Notes: generated by a model from the letters alone, not told the origin. A stretch of DNA of 64,000 nucleotides from Codonopsis lanceolata (GCA_013146195.2 CM028379.1:155774437-155838436), one strand, 5' to 3'. Positions 11,639-23,400 are shown, counted from the stretch's first letter. A program made the numbers and translations.

Positions 11639-13684
11639 TCACCAATAGTCACCACACGAGCAAACCCCATTCACGAAATGATGAAAGCGATTAGTATCCC
11701 TAACTATGATTTCTCGTTCAGCAATCTTGGAGATAAGCTTGGCAGCAATGTGACAATCTCCACAAACACGTAAATTCTTAGTAATCCTGATAAGCGTCCC
11801 AGGCTTCGTATTTATAATAGCAAAAGCAATAGCCAACTTCTCACTATGTATAGCCAGATGGTTTTCCTTGTCTTCCTCCTCTACATCATGAAGAGCAGAG
11901 TCTGTCTCCGGAACATAACCTGCCTCTCTCATCTTCCCAACTAATACATCTAACGCTTCATAAATCTCTTTCGACTGCGAATGGGATTGGTCACCAGCAT
12001 GAAAGGTGTACACCCGGTTATTGTGCTCAACATTGCTAACACCAGGCATTTTCTTGATTCCTCTCCCTTTCATGGCTGATCGAATTGCTGCAACATCTTT
12101 CCATCGGCCACCCTTTGCATGAATATTTGAAAGCAAGACATAATACCCAGCCTCCTCCGGAGCCAATTGGAAAAGATGGTCCGCAGCTATAAGCCCAATA
12201 TCCATGTTTGAGTAAACCCGGCAAGAACCCAACAAAGCCCCCCATATTCTTTCATTCGGCTCCACTGTCATCTGCTTGATGAAATTATAGGCCTCATTGA
12301 CCTGCCCAGCCCGTCCAAGTAAATCAACCATGCAAGCAATGTGTTCTAACCTTGGAAAGATTTTATAATCATTGGTCATTAATTTGAAGAAATATCGACC
12401 TTCATCCAACAAACCTGCATGGCTGCACGCAGAGAGAACTGTAACAAAGGCAATTGAATCAGGGGTGAGACCTGAGTCTCTCATTTCTGAAAAGATTGCC
12501 ACAGCATTGCGACCGGCTCCACTCATACCGTAAGCGGAGATCATTGAAGTCCATGACACAACATCACGCTGCTGCATTTGATCGAACACTTTCCTCGCCT
12601 CCCCTAAAGATCCACACTTGGCATACATATCAACCAGGGCATTCTCCAATAACAAGTTTGGCCGAAGCTTCTTCTTGTCAATATACTTGTGAATCTTTCT
12701 TCCTAGTAACAGAGCCGAAAGATCCCCACAAGCAGGAAGAAGACTCGAAATAGTAAAGGAATCCGGGTCTTTTCCACAACCTTCCATTTGTAAATAAAGC
12801 TCAACAGCCTCAGTTGGCATGGAGTTATTCACATACACAGCAATCATCACATTCCACGACACCAGACTTTCTCTAGTCAAGTTAACAAACATGTCCTTCA
12901 CAAAATTAACATTGTCGGCCGACGTATTAGTTACAGCAGGCGACAGACTAGCCATTGTGGCTGCGTTAGGTTTAATGCCAAACGATTGCATAATCCTACA
13001 AACTTCCAATGCATCATCAAACTGTCCATTTTGAGCGTAAGCGGCAACCAATGAATTCCAAGAAATTACATCTCTGCAAGGCATTTCATCAAGCACCCTA
13101 CGAGCTTCCACTAAGCAATTAAATTTCCCATACATGGCAACTAAACCATTCCCTGTGAAGAGATTAGCATCGCGACGCTCTTTTACAACTAGCGCATGAA
13201 TTTGCAAGGCGATGCATAAGTTATTTGCACTGGAACATGCTTTTAAAACTGAAGAGAGAGTGTAATGATCAGGGTTTATGGTATGAGCGGACATGTACTT
13301 ATATATAAGAAGGGCTTCTCGGTAGAAATGATTGTTTACATAGCCTCGGATCATGACATTAAAGAAGACTACATTTGAATGAGGAATTTTATCAAACACC
13401 TGGCGGCTGACATTTGGTTGGCCGCAAACAGAATAAGCTCTCATTAGTTTGATCGCAAGGGATGGGTTAGAGGTGAGATTTTGATCAGTGATAACCTTGG
13501 AATGGACTTTTTTCAATGTTTTGATATCTGGGGATTTGTCCAATATTTGATTACACAAAATTTCCTTGCCGAATGTGTTGGGTTGGTGGGAATTAAGAGT
13601 TTGAAATGCAGAACCTAGGGTTTGTAAATGGACGGCGGTTGAAAAGGCACGGGAAACACGACTTGGGGTTGTAACTGCACTCAT
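11639..13684 (-). CDS. Pentatricopeptide repeat protein, PLS-E-DYW class
   Basis: An intronless 681-residue protein starting at the ATG at 13684. The N-terminus is Ser/Thr/Arg-rich and lacks acids, as in mitochondrial or plastid transit peptides. PPR motifs of P, L and S type run from about residue 70 to 520 (for example VVFFNVMIRGYV, DVISWNSLVAAYAQNG, DVVSWTSMISAYGMSG). An E/E+ region with the PG box (MPGVSNVEHNNRVYTF) follows, then a full DYW domain. That domain keeps the zinc and catalytic motifs of the cytidine-deaminase fold: HSE at 613-615 and CGDCH at 641-645, ending CSCGDYW. Proteins of this class perform C-to-U editing of organelle RNAs. The sequence style is closest to Arabidopsis At3g49142 as I remember it. 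Its RNA target cannot be read from sequence. It lies 477 bp downstream of the stop of the next gene, same strand. Confidence 0.93.
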   Translation of the reverse strand: MSAVTTPSRVSRAFSTAVHLQTLGSAFQTLNSHQPNTFGKEILCNQILDKSPDIKTLKKVHSKVITDQNLTSNPSLAIKLMRAYSVCGQPNVSRQVFDKIPHSNVVFFNVMIRGYVNNHFYREALLIYKYMSAHTINPDHYTLSSVLKACSSANNLCIALQIHALVVKERRDANLFTGNGLVAMYGKFNCLVEARRVLDEMPCRDVISWNSLVAAYAQNGQFDDALEVCRIMQSFGIKPNAATMASLSPAVTNTSADNVNFVKDMFVNLTRESLVSWNVMIAVYVNNSMPTEAVELYLQMEGCGKDPDSFTISSLLPACGDLSALLLGRKIHKYIDKKKLRPNLLLENALVDMYAKCGSLGEARKVFDQMQQRDVVSWTSMISAYGMSGAGRNAVAIFSEMRDSGLTPDSIAFVTVLSACSHAGLLDEGRYFFKLMTNDYKIFPRLEHIACMVDLLGRAGQVNEAYNFIKQMTVEPNERIWGALLGSCRVYSNMDIGLIAADHLFQLAPEEAGYYVLLSNIHAKGGRWKDVAAIRSAMKGRGIKKMPGVSNVEHNNRVYTFHAGDQSHSQSKEIYEALDVLVGKMREAGYVPETDSALHDVEEEDKENHLAIHSEKLAIAFAIINTKPGTLIRITKNLRVCGDCHIAAKLISKIAEREIIVRDTNRFHHFVNGVCSCGDYW

Positions 13685-14161
13685 GAATTGTTTGGGTACC
13701 TGGTCCGTGTCCTAAAGCTATAGCCACCTATAGCATTGCAACTGACATTAATACTCGCTTGACATAACTTAAGATTCAGCAGCAATATTAAGAAAATATT
13801 TAGCGCTCTCACACTCACACCACCAAGTCATCTCTAGATGCGAATACGATGCACCTCACCTAGTTTGTTTTCTAACTTCACTTAATACTCGCATCAATAA
13901 TATCAAGGTCTCTAATTGTTTTTATGATATGTTTGATTTTACACAACTAATTTTATTTTACAAATGAAAATGACACATAAGTTAAGAAACACAACTCTCT
14001 ACTCTCTAGGTTTGGATCTGTTATCCCTTGGTCGAATCTTCATGCGAGCTCGTGATATTAAAAAGGTTTCATTCTGATTATATATCTGTATTCATGAACA
14101 AGTCTCTGCATTGATCCTTGATTCAAGTGGGCGCGAGCAATATCTATGGACCTCCCACCAT
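13685..14161. promoter_or_regulatory. Intergenic spacer, presumed PPR promoter and Treslin-like 3' end
   Basis: A 477-bp stretch between two same-strand genes must contain the 3' UTR of the upstream gene and the promoter of the PPR gene. It is AT-rich without a clear TATA box. Inference from position only. Confidence 0.4.
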
Positions 14162-17100
14162 TCATCTATCCTCTTGAAATAATGCCTTAGAAACAGATCT
14201 ACTGGAGTTATTCCCATGATCATCGTGCCCATCTCTTGCTTCACCTCCTTGACACTTCCCTGTCATTGGAGTCTCGCAGACTACACTATAACTAGCCCTG
14301 TGCCTTCTCTTCTTATTGGATTCCTTTTGAAAAGGCCCGGGCTTCATTTTCACTACCTTAGGTTGCTTTGGGGCCCAAACCCTCTGCAGATCCGGGATCC
14401 AACTACTGAAAGATCCAAACCTTTTAGCCCTCTCTCTCCTGTTCCGAGCTTCACTTAGTTTTCGGTAATGTTCCTCTTTCCTGGTCGCTTGGGAGCTCTC
14501 ATCAGCTTTTTCCAGTGGTTGAGAAGACTCGTCTTCTCCGGAGACTGATTCATATATCTTTTTTGTTTCGGCAATTCCATGTCTCTCTTGTTTCTCTCTC
14601 CAGGAGTGATTGCTGTCCTCACTGTTAAATAAAAGAACTTGCGTTTCATTTTCATCCCCAAATGGCAACAGGTCCATTTCACTGTAGATTTTATTTACCA
14701 CGTCTTGAAGATTGTGAGAATACCTGAAAATATAGAATCAAATGTGATTTGAATGTAAATCTGACTGCTACTTGATCCTTTATTTTATACCTTGTCGGCT
14801 ACCATTCAACATACTATGGAAAAGACTGTTTTCAAGGAAAAGAGTTTTCACTGAAGAAAGAGAATATCAGCATTCCAAAGCACAATGCAGGAAGGCAGGA
14901 AGCATCATGTACAAGTAAAATAAAACGGTACTTGGAGTGTTCTGGTAGAAAATTGGAGTGCCAAGAGCGTATCCCAAAATGTAACTTATATTATATCAAA
15001 CGAACAACTTATGCACAAGTAGCCTACTATGGTATCCACAAAAACTAAAAGAATAAAAAGTCATTCGCTTAGGAACTCGTTCAATTTGTTGTGAGCAAAA
15101 TAGTGAATATTTAGTCTAATAATAATATGGTTTGGATAATAAAAGCACATAGGTTAAGTGTCTTGAAGTTTGACTACAGTTTGTGCAGTCTATTTTTCAG
15201 GTTTATCTCGTCCAAACTCCAAAGGTCCATTCTACAAATTTGAGAGTAAACCATTGTCCTATATGTGATTCCCTAAGTGGATGGGCGTGGAACTCCTAAC
15301 CTAAGATAACACAGGTCAGCAGCTAATACAGCTGATAGCTTTATTGGATCTACAGTTATTGCCTGTACAGTTACATTTACAATTTTGAATGACAAATGAA
15401 TTCTCTAACTTTCATGTAAAAGGTATATCGAAAATCTCTTGTTATTACCTGTAGAGTTGCATTTATAATTTTTGAGTGACAAATGAATTCACCAACTTCC
15501 TTGTAAAAACCATACTTATGAACACATGCAGACATTCATTCTATTATTTATGCTTAAATTTCATCTTGCTTATACAAATAGATACATATGAGCAGTTAGC
15601 GGTGAAGAATGTATCTCTAGACAATTGGTCACTAGCCAGAAAAGATGCCAAAAATATCTTAATTCCATTATGAGAGTGACAAATCTCAACATGTAATCGT
15701 ACAGTAAGATAACTGGGGACTCTGTCTACTTTATATCATATGCTAAATTAAGATGTGTACCTGGTCTTTATGGTCCTCTCAACATAATCATAAAGACTCA
15801 CATGACCGTGAAGGCCTCCTTCCACAAGATACTGAATGATCTCTAAAAGCGAGCAAATCTGCTTCACTAGCTTCTGCTTCATCAACTCCTTGATACTCCC
15901 TGCAATTTGTGATTGGAGTATTTCCATTCTGAGCAATATCTGCAATTCATATCTTATGCTCATTAAGGAAGATGTTAATGCAGATGAATTTGAGATGTGG
16001 AATTCAAGATATATCTATTTGTTCATGAGAAAGTATGATGGAACAAAAGATAAGAGAAACAAAACAAGAAGAAAGGAACTGAAGAAACTTAAGGATACTC
16101 TCTAACTATATTTCCCAAGGTAGGGCTTGAGTTGGTTGCTTGAAATGCTGAATAGTTATCCTTGCGTTTCTCCTTTAAATTCTTGGGATCCTCTAGCAAA
16201 AGGCATATTAGTTCTGCAACTGTCATACCGTGGGAATCATCTGGTTCTATCAATGGTGTTTGACTCTCTATGCTGTTTCTGGATTCATGCTTTTGATGCA
16301 AACAGTGAATTGATGAGTTCACAAGCCTCTCTGCCAATAACTGCAAGTCCACTCCTTCAGATTCAATGCCATGTTGGATTTTCTTAGGTAGGTTACAGAA
16401 GAAGGATTCTGAAGTTTCAGAACAAGATGCAAGAGTAGTATCGTCCTGCAGCCTAGACTGGTCAGAAGGTAAATGTGCAGACAAAGGCTCTTCACTTTCT
16501 TGATAACTCCCAGTTAATCTTTCATCTATTTCTTTCTCTATGTGATGATGTGACTTGGATCCACCAGGTACTGATAGGCTGTAGTGGCTAGATAATTTCG
16601 CTTGTTTCATCCAGCATTTCAGAAACTTCAACTTCTTGGACTTACTGAAATCTGTAGCAAAGTAAACCTCTGCCAATTCAAAATCAGAGCATTCAAATGC
16701 AACCTTATAGAAAGAGCTCCATGTGAGATCCTTATAGGAAAACTTTTTGTTCTTTCTTCTTTTTCCATCATCTAGCTTGGAACAATATCTAGATGGTGAT
16801 AAGCCAGTTTGAGAACCAATAAGCCCGTTAGAGTTCTTCATTTCAACACTGCCTTTAGATATGACATCCTCTATCTTGGCCAAATTCGATCCGCGAATAT
16901 TATCCACCAGGCTACCTCCAACATCTATAACATAGAGAAAAGCTGAATGAACTGTGAAAGGCTTGAGGATGCCCATGCACGAATTCCCTTTGCTATTTGA
17001 GATAGACAGCAAAGCCCAATAACCCTCTCTATGCAGAAAATTAAGAAGAATCTGCCAAATAGGGATTGAATTTTCATGGACGAACTCATATGTTTCACTA

Positions 17101-18320
17101 GAAAGTAGTTTAAGAACCTTATCTGCAAAACAATTATCCAAACACTTCTTTCTACTTTTCCCAGATTTTGTTGATAGTTCTTGTACAAGGAATTGATTGG
17201 ATGAGCATTCTTCAAACGTCTCACCCTTTGTATACCTCCGTACAGCCTTAACAAGCAATGTCATGTTACCATCTCTAAAATTACTCCAAAATGTTTCATT
17301 AGGATTAAAACCCTCACTTTCTGAGTTTCTAAATTCCAAGCCTCTCAAAATGTCAGATCGAAACTTAGGCAAGATGTTCAGATGCATCAATTCAAGATCA
17401 CAGCCCTTGCATTCCAAAGGCTTCCCACTCACATCTAAGATCTCAAGGCTCAGTTGTCCGTTAATTCTCTTACACAAATTACTAGGATTTATAGACTTCA
17501 GCGAAACCCCAATATTCGGGTATATTAAACCAAAAGAAACAAGAGCAGAACCTAAAACAATTGAATCAGTCGAACAAAAACCCCACCCAGAGTTTATAAT
17601 TCCATTCTTAAAAAGACCTAACTGCTCCACAGATTCATCAGCATCATCCTTCCCTTCTATTCTCTCAACGTCACAGTTAACATCAATCCAACTACAATGA
17701 ATATCTCGACTGACAAAGGCATCATTTACAACACCAAAAACATCGGAAAACTTTAGATTATACTTATCAAAACAGCTCAAACACTCATCACTAACATCAA
17801 CACACATAAATTCAGCAAGGCATTTCATCGATCTACAAGCTGGCGAAAACAAAACAATCAGATTTGAGCGAACAGAGAAATCATCCAGCGTACCTGGAGG
17901 ATGGTGATTCTCAATTTGGGAGTCCCAATCGTAATCGTGCACAAGCTGAAGCAAAGAACTAGCTATATGAGATGCGATTGACGGAGAAGGTGCCAATTGG
18001 ACGGAAATCAAGAGGGAAGTAAGGAGGGTGGAGAGAGAGGAGAGGGTTTCGTAAGGGTTGTTGAAGGAGAGGGAGGTGGGAGGTTTGTCGATGAAGCGGT
18101 GGAGGACAGAGGAGGAGCGAAGGGGGGAGAGAGAGGAGAGGAAGAGCTTGAAAGAGAATAGACAGGAGGAGAGGGATGGGAAGGAGAGGATGGTTTTCGA
18201 GGCGGCGAGGACAGCGGCGATGTACCGGTGGTGGTGATTAGGGTTTTGGAGGAGAGGGTTGAGGTCAATGAGGAGGACAATGCGCTGTGTTTTCGAGAAG
18301 TCAATCGGCGGCTTCGCCAT
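14162..18320 (-). CDS. Treslin/TICRR/Sld3-like DNA replication initiation protein
   Basis: Three exons on the minus strand. Exon 1 runs 18320 to about 16099 (donor gtatcc), exon 2 about 15958-15761 (donor cag/gtacac), and exon 3 14723-14162 (acceptor ttttcag). The joined length is 2982 nt, 994 codons including the stop, and the frame is kept throughout. An alternative exon 1/2 junction (ata/gttaga to ttgcag) is also in phase. The N-terminus (RIVLLIDLNPLL), a DYDWDSQI segment near residue 130, LIVLFSPAC and HCSWIDVN parallel the animal Treslin N-terminal region. Exon 2 has QILLRMEILQSQIAGSIKEL, resembling the Sld3/Treslin core that binds Cdc45. Exon 3 is basic and low-complexity. In animals and yeast these proteins bring Cdc45 to MCM at origins under CDK control. 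Family identity is by eye; the gene model is good, the family call moderate. Confidence 0.7.
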
Positions 18321-18491
18321 GGAAATAGATTTGAATGTATGCGGGGGAGGAGTATCTTTGTTGCAGATCTTGGGAAACTAACGTTAACAGGCACCGGGAT
18401 ATTGGGCGGGTTTTTTTTATTATTTATTTTTCTGGGAGTGAATGTAAGAGTAAGAGAAAATCAGAGGAACGAGACTTTTGATACTAGGTGA

Positions 18492-18515
18492 GCGGGAAGT
18501 GGAAGTGGCGGCAAA
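18492..18515 (-). promoter_or_regulatory. Two E2F-like sites upstream of the Treslin-like gene
   Basis: Reading the minus strand, TTTGCCGC (18515-18508) fits the E2F consensus WTTSSCSS exactly and CTTCCCGC (18499-18492) fits except for the first base. They lie about 170-195 bp upstream of the ATG. E2F control is typical for plant G1/S replication genes, which agrees with the gene call. Confidence 0.5.
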
Positions 18516-18552
18516 ATAGCTCCAAGCTTGAAAGTATGAAGCGGAAATATTT

Positions 18553-20273
18553 GGCTTAAATAATAATTTGGTCACCCTACTTTTTAGTTTTTTTCTCAGT
18601 AAGATCAATCTTTTTTTTTTTTTTCACTTTAGTCACTTTATTTCGACATAAATAGTTGTTCATCAATCCGTCCATCTATTTAAATACAATTTTTTTCCAA
18701 AATCTCAAAACTACCCTTACTAATATTTCCAATTTCCTCACTCAACTTTGTTTCTTCTCAATTTATTCACTTTCTTTCTCACTCCTACCAAGAATGGGTA
18801 AAACGTGTAGATGCAGCTACAAAAATATGTGTTAATGGCGAAAATCAAGTCACAAACCCAAAATCCTTCACTAAAATTAAAATTTTCTATAGATCCAAGT
18901 TAATATCTCTTGTATAATCGAATCAAATACTTCTTGTTTAATAGGAATAATGATCATCACACATGCATATTCATACATAGATTATTTGTGATTGAGAATA
19001 ATCAAGCATCACATTAGTTTTACTCCATGAATCAATCTATATTTCTCGGTGTGCTTACACAATCAACGTGCATTTCCTCAAACACCGACACGTATCGGAT
19101 ACGGATACGAGTTGGATACGCGGGATACGTATCACTTACCTCTGACACGTTTGGGCATATATATACCCCATTGTCGAGAATCGTCCTCTACTCCTCTCAT
19201 CTCTTGTCGAAGACTCGAAGGTATCCAAACCCTAGCCACTAAATCCCGTTGATTTGTCGAACCCAAAGCCCCCTGAAATCTCGTCAATTTATCAAACCAG
19301 AACTGCGTCTCTGCCAGTGTCGGCCCCTTCTCTACCTTCAAAGTCGATTTGAACCCAGCTGTTGCGCCTATGGTAAGTCCCATCGAGTCGTCGACTTTTT
19401 CAAGTTTTCTTCGGTTCTTCCTTATTCCTTCTTTTGGTTCTGGTCGACTTATTTTGTGCTTATAGTTTTTAATATTTATAATTTAGTCCTTTTATTTAGA
19501 ATATTTACATCACCTCGTACCATTATCCTATATTTTTCAAAAATTGTATATCTATGTATTCCGTGTTCGCGTATCTGTATTTGTATCCGTGCAACCTAGC
19601 AGTGAGTGCAAACTGTCGATCAATCCAACAGCTTTTTTGTTCGATTTCTCATCAGTTAAGTACCACGCGAGCTTGAAGACACAATGCCCATAAATATACA
19701 TGATTATTTATTGACTTTTGATAGGACCAATCAGTCGGTTAAGGCTCGCGAGATGGAATCTATATTGAAATTCCAAGATGATTAAGTTGTTATTTATTTA
19801 TTACCATTGATTTACCTTCTGTTAGCAACAACGAACTGAATGATAGCAGGGACTTTTATTCTTCAACAACACTGTCCATTTTGCCTTCTTCGGTTATTCC
19901 AATTCATCTGCTTACAAATCCTTTCAACCAAAGCGGGTTCAGTTGTTCGGTAAATTTCTTGTTCTTGGTCGATTAAGAATTGGGTTGATTTGGTGAAGCA
20001 GAAGAGGGAAGGGTATTTGGGGTGAAAAAGATTGGTATTTTGATATTTTAGTTTGACCCATTAACTATTAACATTTTAAACTGAAAATTCTTAACATTAG
20101 TAAAAGTATTTTGGTCATTTCAAACATTTCCATCCATCTAACTAATATAAATGATTCCCAGTGACCTTATTGGCTTGATCGGTTATGTATAGTGACTAAA
20201 GTGAAAAAAAAATAGTAGAGTGATCTTAATGAAAAAAGCTAAAAAGTAGGGTGACCAAATTGCTATTTAAGCC
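18553..20273. mobile_element. Mutator-like element, Pack-MULE candidate
   Basis: Perfect 9-bp duplications GAAATATTT flank it at 18544-18552 and 20274-20282. Terminal inverted repeats of about 95 bp begin GGCTTAAATA; shared blocks include atttggtcaccctac and ttcactttagtcact. No transposase is visible. The interior (19080-19600) is of different character: repeated ggatacggatacg phrases at both sides enclose GC-richer DNA at 19170-19380. That segment has aaaccctagcc and an ATG placed directly against a splice-donor-like gtaagt at about 19372, as in the 5' end of a housekeeping gene. This looks like captured gene sequence, but the donor is not identified. The element ends 230 bp upstream of the Treslin-like ATG. 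Confidence 0.75.
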
Positions 20274-20282
20274 GAAATATTT

Positions 20283-21232
20283 CAAAACGATATTTGTATC
20301 TCAAATCCCAAGTGTATTTCTCAATTATGTGAACTTCATATTCTACCCATCCTCTTTTCTGCCCTTCCTTCTCCCCTTCTTAATTCTGGTGTCAGCCCTT
20401 CCCTCTTCTCCCACCGACCCACCCATTGTTAGAGCTATTAAAAACACGCACGGCTGCCTAATGGGCCAGCCAGTCCACTCGATATTATGTTGGGTTGGGC
20501 TTTATGTTTCACAGGCCCAAATGAAATTTCGGGCCGACCCGATTTCAATGCTTGGCCCATGTGGGCTTTGCCATGGGTTAGAAAAACATGTATAAATATG
20601 CAAAATTGGGCCGTTCAATGGGTAGGCCCATGTGCTAGCCCAGTCGGTCTTATGTTTTATGTGGGCTTGGGCTTTAGTTTTGACAACCTGGATAAATTTT
20701 GGGTCGACCCAATTTTAACTTTTAACCCGGTGGGCTTCGTGTGGGCCTAGCTCTTGCTAGTCCATTGACAGCTCTACCCATTGCCTCCATCCTCTTCCCT
20801 ACCTCATTATTCACCCTCATTTTTTCCCTCCTCGTGTAACTTTCCCCCAACCCCCCACTTCTTTTTCCGTGCTCCCTCCTTTCCCATCACTCATCCCTTC
20901 CCCCCCCCCCATTATTTTTTTTCTCAATCACACGGGTAAAATAACAAAAAAAATATAATTTTGAATGTTCAGCAAACCATGACCGAACATTCAAAATTAA
21001 AATATATATATATCTTAAAAAGTGTTTGATTTATCAATGGAGTTTAGGGATGGTTCATGGGAGGGAGAGAAGGAGAAAATAAAGTAGAGGATGAAAGGAG
21101 TGAGTGATGGGAAGGGAAGGGAGAGAGTGTTGGAAATGAAAAAAAGAAGAAGAAAAAGAGGACGATGAACTGAAGGACGGCGGAAGAAGAAGAAGTGGGT
21201 AGGGGGAAAGTTACGCATATGAGGAGGGAAGG
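20283..21232. other. C/T-rich region with imperfect inverted arms, no gene
   Basis: 20440-20760 is built of gggcc/ggccc phrases such as gggttgggct and gggccgacccg. 20820-20925 (ccctcctcgtgtaactttccccc) is roughly the inverse of 21100-21230 (gggggaaagttacgcatatgaggaggg), with the hairpin 20957-20998 between them. This suggests a fold-back repeat. No coding sequence supported. Confidence 0.45.
20957..20998. repeat. Perfect 14-bp hairpin
   Basis: Arms AATTTTGAATGTTC (20957-20970) and GAACATTCAAAATT (20985-20998) are exact reverse complements with a 14-base loop. The inner 24 bases have the form TGTTC(A/G)G-N10-CCGAACA, shared with the array at 37548-37764. Confidence 0.8.
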
Positions 21233-21600
21233 TAGACATGCACGAACCGAATCGTGGCAGAACCGAACCGAACCGGAGGTTCACAGGTTCACTTAAGGTT
21301 CGAGTATTTGATTTTTAGTGAACCACCGGTTCTGAACCATCCAAGTGAAATGTGAACCGTCGGTTTCACAGTTCCAACAATAAAATTCCAAAAAAAAAAT
21401 TGTCATTATTCAAATGGACGTCCCAGATTGATCGTGGGGGTGCATAACGATTTTAATTTAGAAAGTTAAAAAAACAAAAAAAAATGCAAAAACTAAATAA
21501 ATGGAACATTGGAACCGTGAAGGTTCACGGTTCGAATCCGGATCGTCATACCCTTTGTTAAGAACCGGAACTGAAACCGTGAATCGTATGGGCATGTCTA
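21233..21600. mobile_element. hAT-like MITE rich in GAACCG
   Basis: Ends are TAGACATGCAC and, inverted, TAGACATGCCC. The flanking octamers are AGGGAAGG (21225-21232) and AGGGAAGA (21601-21608), a 7/8 match of the 8-bp duplication hAT elements make. The interior repeats ggttc and gaaccg phrases on both strands. No coding capacity. Confidence 0.65.
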
Positions 21601-21786
21601 AGGGAAGAGGGAGGGAGGGAGGCAGTGGGTGGGTGACTGGAGGATGGTGGTTGCGGGGGTACGCTTAGAGATAGTTTGAGGGAGTATAGGTGAAGGGAAA
21701 ATATAGGATTTGGAAAGTTGGGGGTAAAAGAAAGAAAAAAAAAGGGACAACAATGACGGAGGGGAGGGACTAGGGAGTAGTATATA

Positions 21787-21998
21787 GAGAAAAATACCAA
21801 AAAGTTCTACTAAGAAATTCTCATGTTCAAAAAGTCCCAAAAATATTTATTGTATCCAAAAAGTCCCTAAAATATAATTTTAATACAAGAAAGTCCAAAA
21901 TCTAATGTGTCTACAAATATCATTATGTTAAGCTTTCATTTGGATAAAAACTTATTTTTCTTTTCATTTATAACAATGATATGATAAGAATTGAATTG

Positions 21999-22034
<36 letters not shown>

Positions 22035-22257
22035 ACAATAATAATAATGTTATTATAACAATAATATTATTATCATTGTCTTTATCAACATTATTTTTAT
22101 TAAATACTACCAAAATTCTCTCTATAACATTCATTCCCAAATAATCCCAAAATAAGTACCCATTCATAAAATTTAAAGTTAATTTTCTCATAGTAAAAAT
22201 CCAAAAAATTAACCTTTACACTATTATGAAATTTTGGTAATAATATTAGTAGTACCG

Positions 22258-22303
<46 letters not shown>

Positions 22304-22378
22304 GTTTGTCTATTGTTATTATTAATAGTATAATTATTTGTTGTTGTTGTTGTTGTTATTATTTTAGATGTTAATAAA

Positions 22379-22428
<50 letters not shown>

Positions 22429-22637
22429 CTGAAGTACTAAATCATTGACATTATTTAAGTTAAATATAAGTTTTCTTTCAAATAAAACATAATATCCTAA
22501 CGATGTTAATGGAAACGTTAAGTTTTAGATTTTTTTTGGTACTAAAAGTTTAACTTTGGGACTTTTTGGATAAAATAATTATTTTAAGAACTTTTGGATA
22601 TGAGAAATTTTTAATGGGATTTTTTGGTATTTTTCCC
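21787..22637. mobile_element. Mutator-like MITE carrying triplet microsatellites
   Basis: Terminal inverted repeats of over 100 bp begin (G/A)(A/G)G(A/G)AAAAATACCAAAAA and share tttctcat, ttcaaaaagtccc or ccaaaaagtccc. Flanks are TAGTATATA (21778-21786) and TAGTATATT (22638-22646), an 8/9 match for a 9-bp duplication. The interior has long (TTA)n at about 21999-22032, (TAA)n at about 22257-22302 and (ATT)n at about 22378-22425. Confidence 0.65.
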
Positions 22638-22809
22638 TAGTATATTTTAACCACTTCTTCTCCCATTTGATCAATAGAAAGAGAAATGGTAAGAGTGGAG
22701 ATCATGGTGATCTTAAGGTTGATTTATTTGCAATATTGTAGCTTGATTTCGTAATTTATACTTTTTCTCTTTATAGTCAAGCTTTTTCACTCGTTTTTTT
22801 TCTTCAATA

Positions 22810-23400
22810 ATTATACTCCATCCGATTCAAACTAAAAGTCTACTATTCTATTTCGCATGTTTGACTTAAAGATATTTCAAAGTCAACTATTCTATTTTGC
22901 ATGTTTGACTTAAAGATTTTACATTTAAAAATTAGATTTATAATTTTCTTAACATTTCATCTTTACTATCCACTTGTATTGTAAGAATATTGGTTGTGCT
23001 TAAATATATTTTTAATTATGACCTATCCTAATCGCATTAATATAATTCCTAATTATTAGACTTTCAAATCTAAACTATTTTTTAGGTGAAACAGATGTGT
23101 AACAAACACTTATAATTATAAAGTATTCACTCGGTTTCACCCAAATAGTCCACATTTGAAAACTTTTATAATTTAGAGATATATTAATGTCATTGAAGTT
23201 TGTCATAATTAAAAAATACTTAAGCACAACCATTATGCTTACAGTACAAGTGGTTGGTAAAGATGAAAAGTTAATAATTTTATAAGCATATTTTTTGAAA
23301 GTAAACTCATTATGTGAAACATTCCAAAATGGTATGCTAGACTCTTTGTCCGAAACAGATGAAGTGAAAGTTAGTACTCCTCCGTTTTCAAATAACCGTC
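22810..23400. repeat. Stowaway-like MITE pair, tentative
   Basis: Phrases tactccatccgattcaaac (22813) and gtattcactcggtttcaccc (23122) resemble Stowaway ends, and the right parts carry inverted versions (gtgaaacagatg, tccgaaacagatgaag). 23160-23370 resembles 61840-62010. A 50-bp direct duplication sits at 22840-22920. Borders not fixed. Confidence 0.4.

Noticed and set aside
17197..17700. 167-codon plus-strand frame
   Set aside because: Antisense shadow of exon 1 of the Treslin-like gene, which has family motifs and an intact joined frame.
18008..18394. 128-codon Ser/Pro-rich minus frame
   Set aside because: Out-of-frame reading of the Treslin-like first exon; low-complexity composition.
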